Of a stretch of DNA of 64,000 bases, positions 62,306-64,000 are shown in pieces. This stretch comes from Thalassospira alkalitolerans. GTDB lineage: Bacteria > Pseudomonadota > Alphaproteobacteria > Rhodospirillales > Thalassospiraceae. The first letter of the stretch is position 1. The number at the start of each line of letters is the position of its first letter. A model generated the notes under the pieces. It ran no database searches. It saw only the letters and a list, made by a program, of their open reading frames with translations, and was not told where the DNA came from. Position numbers and translations under genes: made by a program. Location of the stretch: positions 62,001 to 126,000 of the forward strand of contig NZ_JFKB01000010.1 of NCBI RefSeq assembly GCF_002115745.1, given 5' to 3'.

Positions 62306-62342
62306 TCGGATCGGGGCATCAAAAACGACGGCCCCGATCCGA
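62306..62342 (+). repeat. Intercistronic stem-loop after the PotD-like gene
   Basis: TCGGATCGGGGC (62306-62317) and GCCCCGATCCGA (62331-62342) form a perfect 12-bp stem with a 13-base loop in the 109-base gap before the permease. No U-run follows. It is the third such hairpin directly after a binding-protein gene in this window. Confidence 0.65.
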
Positions 62343-62396
62343 CGAACCGCATTTACGCTACCATCTATCCCTCTAACCGACGACAAGGTTGCTGAG

Positions 62397-63224
62397 ATGT
62401 TTCAGAACCGGGCCGAGGCCTTTGCGCTGGTCCTTCCTGCGGCGATCTTTGCCAGTGTTGTTTTTCTGGTTCCCGTGGGAATCCTTCTATCCGAAGGATT
62501 TCGCACCGGCGACAGCTGGACGATACAGGCCTATATCGATTTCTTTTCACAGTCGCTGAACCAGACGGTGTTTTTACGCACCCTTAAACTGGCCGCGATG
62601 GTGACCGCCGTTTCCGCCGTGATCGGCTATGCCGCAGCATTTGCAATTGTAAACCTGCCGCCCAAGGGCAAAGGCCGGATTACCGGGCTTGTCGTGCTGC
62701 CGTTGATGATTTCACCGGTGGCGCGGACCTATGCATGGCTTGTCATCCTTGGCCGCACCGGGTTTGTCAATCAGGCGCTGGTTGGCATCGGGCTTTCCGA
62801 TGAACCGATCCGGTTCCTGTTTACCGAAACCGCCGTTTTCATCGGGTTGCTTCAGTTGTTTTTGCCACTGATGATCATTTCGCTGATCAGTGCGCTTGAA
62901 AACATGCCGCGTGATGCGGTTCCCGCCGCGCGTGTTCTGGGCGCAAACTGGTTCCAGGTTTTCACCAAGGTGATCTTGCCGCTGACCAAAGAAGGTCTGG
63001 TGATTGGTGGCACTCTGGTCTTTACCGGGTCGATGACCGCCTATATCACCCCGGCGATTTTGGGCGGGTCCAAGGTTTTGATGTTGGAAACCCTGATGTA
63101 TCAGCGCGTCACTGTGGCCAATGATTTTGTCGCGGCCAGTGTGATTGCCCTGATCCTGATTGTCATGGCGTTTGCCGCCAATGTTTTACTTAAACGGCTG
63201 GCAACTGCGAGGAACAAACGATGA
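62397..63224 (+). CDS. ABC transporter permease (PotB type)
   Basis: A 275-residue membrane protein with six helices and the permease coupling loop GLLQLFLPLMIISLISALENMPRDAVPAARVLGANWFQVF region (EAA-like: ENMPRDAVPAARVLGANW). The ATG at 62397 has AAGG 8 bases upstream; a longer reading would include the hairpin. It overlaps the next permease by ATGA. Confidence 0.9.
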   Translation: MFQNRAEAFALVLPAAIFASVVFLVPVGILLSEGFRTGDSWTIQAYIDFFSQSLNQTVFLRTLKLAAMVTAVSAVIGYAAAFAIVNLPPKGKGRITGLVVLPLMISPVARTYAWLVILGRTGFVNQALVGIGLSDEPIRFLFTETAVFIGLLQLFLPLMIISLISALENMPRDAVPAARVLGANWFQVFTKVILPLTKEGLVIGGTLVFTGSMTAYITPAILGGSKVLMLETLMYQRVTVANDFVAASVIALILIVMAFAANVLLKRLATARNKR

Positions 63225-64000
63225 CATCACGTCTGTTTTCCCCGATTGTTTTACTCTTGGTTCTGACCTTTCTTATTGGGCCGTTCCTGATCATTATTGC
63301 CGCCTCGCTCTCGGCCGGTGAAACCCTTGCCTTCCCGCCGCAGGGATTGTCGCTGCGTTGGGTATTTAAGGTATTCGAAGTCGAAAGCTTCCGTGCGAGT
63401 TTTGGCATTTCGATGTTTTTAGCCATCGGCGGCACCTTAGCCGCCCTGATCCTTGGCATACCGGCAAGCTATGCGCTATCGCGCTATAAGGTGCCGGGGG
63501 CCGAAACCATTCGAACCATCGTATCGTCGCCAATCATTGTGCCGGGCATCATCGTCGGTTTGGCATTGCTGCGCTATTTTGTGGTGCCGTTTAATTTTGG
63601 CATTTTGTTTGCGCTATTCATGGCCCATACAGCACTAATCCTGCCCTATGCCGTACGCGTGGTCTCGGCCAGCCTGAATAACCTGCGGTCGGACATCGAA
63701 GAAGCAGCCGTACTTTTGGGGTCGTCACGTGTTGGTGCGTTTTTCCGGGTGGTGATGCCCAATATTCGCGGCGGTATTCTGGCGGCCTTCATTCTGGGCT
63801 TTGTCACCAGTTTCAATCAGGTCCCGGTATCACTGTTTCTGTCCGGCCCCGGCGTCCGTACCCTGCCAATCGATATGCTTTCCTATATGGAGATCACCTA
63901 TGACCCGTCGGTCGCGGCCCTTTCGGCGCTGCTTGCCTTCATGTCGCTGGGCATTGTCTTTCTGGCCGAACGTTTCCTAGGATTTTCCCGCTATGTCTGA
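63221..64000 (+). CDS. ABC transporter permease (PotC type)
   Basis: A 259-residue permease with six helices and the EAA-like loop SLNNLRSDIEEAAVLLGSSR (about 145-164). Its stop TGA ends at base 64000. An ATG at 63993 in another frame overlaps this end and could be the start of the ATP-binding protein gene, which is otherwise missing from the operon. Confidence 0.9.
   Translation: MTSRLFSPIVLLLVLTFLIGPFLIIIAASLSAGETLAFPPQGLSLRWVFKVFEVESFRASFGISMFLAIGGTLAALILGIPASYALSRYKVPGAETIRTIVSSPIIVPGIIVGLALLRYFVVPFNFGILFALFMAHTALILPYAVRVVSASLNNLRSDIEEAAVLLGSSRVGAFFRVVMPNIRGGILAAFILGFVTSFNQVPVSLFLSGPGVRTLPIDMLSYMEITYDPSVAALSALLAFMSLGIVFLAERFLGFSRYV

Overview
The window reads as the chromosome of a free-living, probably marine alphaproteobacterium. 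Moderate GC, dense gene packing, many TRAP and ABC uptake systems, ectoine degradation and a carboxynorspermidine route fit a Thalassospira-like member of the Rhodospirillales. That placement is inference from gene content; no rRNA gene is present. I see no insertion sequence, prophage, CRISPR array, tRNA or rRNA.

Layout. 1-3.4 kb is the 3' part of an ectoine catabolic operon (eutC fragment, doeA, doeB, regulator doeX), followed by a half-size EamA transporter. 4.1-7.7 kb is a coupled four-gene unit with a membrane-anchored arylsulfotransferase-like beta-propeller, a small membrane protein, a three-helix membrane protein of Oxa1-like layout and a PAPS-type sulfotransferase. 7.8-9.0 kb is a REC-EAL protein. 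9.3-15.3 kb (minus strand) holds a TRAP transporter operon with an amidase and a 61-aa membrane protein, plus a D-2-hydroxyacid dehydrogenase; both promoters carry the same palindrome. 15.6-22.8 kb is a sugar or polyol locus: Gfo/Idh/MocA oxidoreductase, sugar-phosphate isomerase-like protein, ribose-type ABC transporter and a divergent LacI regulator with two operators. 23.9-27.3 kb has the two carboxynorspermidine enzymes, an Lrp regulator and a DUF1127 protein.

27.3-38.0 kb is tyrosine/homogentisate catabolism (maiA, fahA, hmgA, hppD) with MarR, IclR and Lrp regulators, a second TRAP transporter and a beta-propeller protein. 38.6-43.8 kb is a branched-chain-type (HAAT) ABC transporter. 44-49 kb holds a ScfR-like short-chain acyl-CoA regulator, a lone receiver protein, a small membrane protein and a sodium-symporter/histidine-kinase fusion, a likely carboxylate-sensing set. 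49.2-55.6 kb has a molybdenum hydroxylase operon (iorAB-like, XdhC-like, MobA-like) and an OmpR/sensor-kinase pair. 55.6-59.9 kb is a GntR-controlled cluster (amidohydrolase, NTF2-like protein, gamma-glutamyltransferase-like hydrolase) with repeated TTGCATGCAA operators. 60.1-64.0 kb is a LacI-headed ABC operon (binding protein, two permeases) that continues past the end.

The theme is scavenging of dissolved organic nitrogen and carbon: nearly every catabolic block has its own transporter and local regulator. Perfect inverted repeats recur at the operators and in the gaps after binding-protein genes. The least explained parts are the sulfotransferase unit (4.1-7.7 kb) and the GntR cluster (55.6-59.9 kb), whose amidohydrolase appears to lack two canonical catalytic residues.
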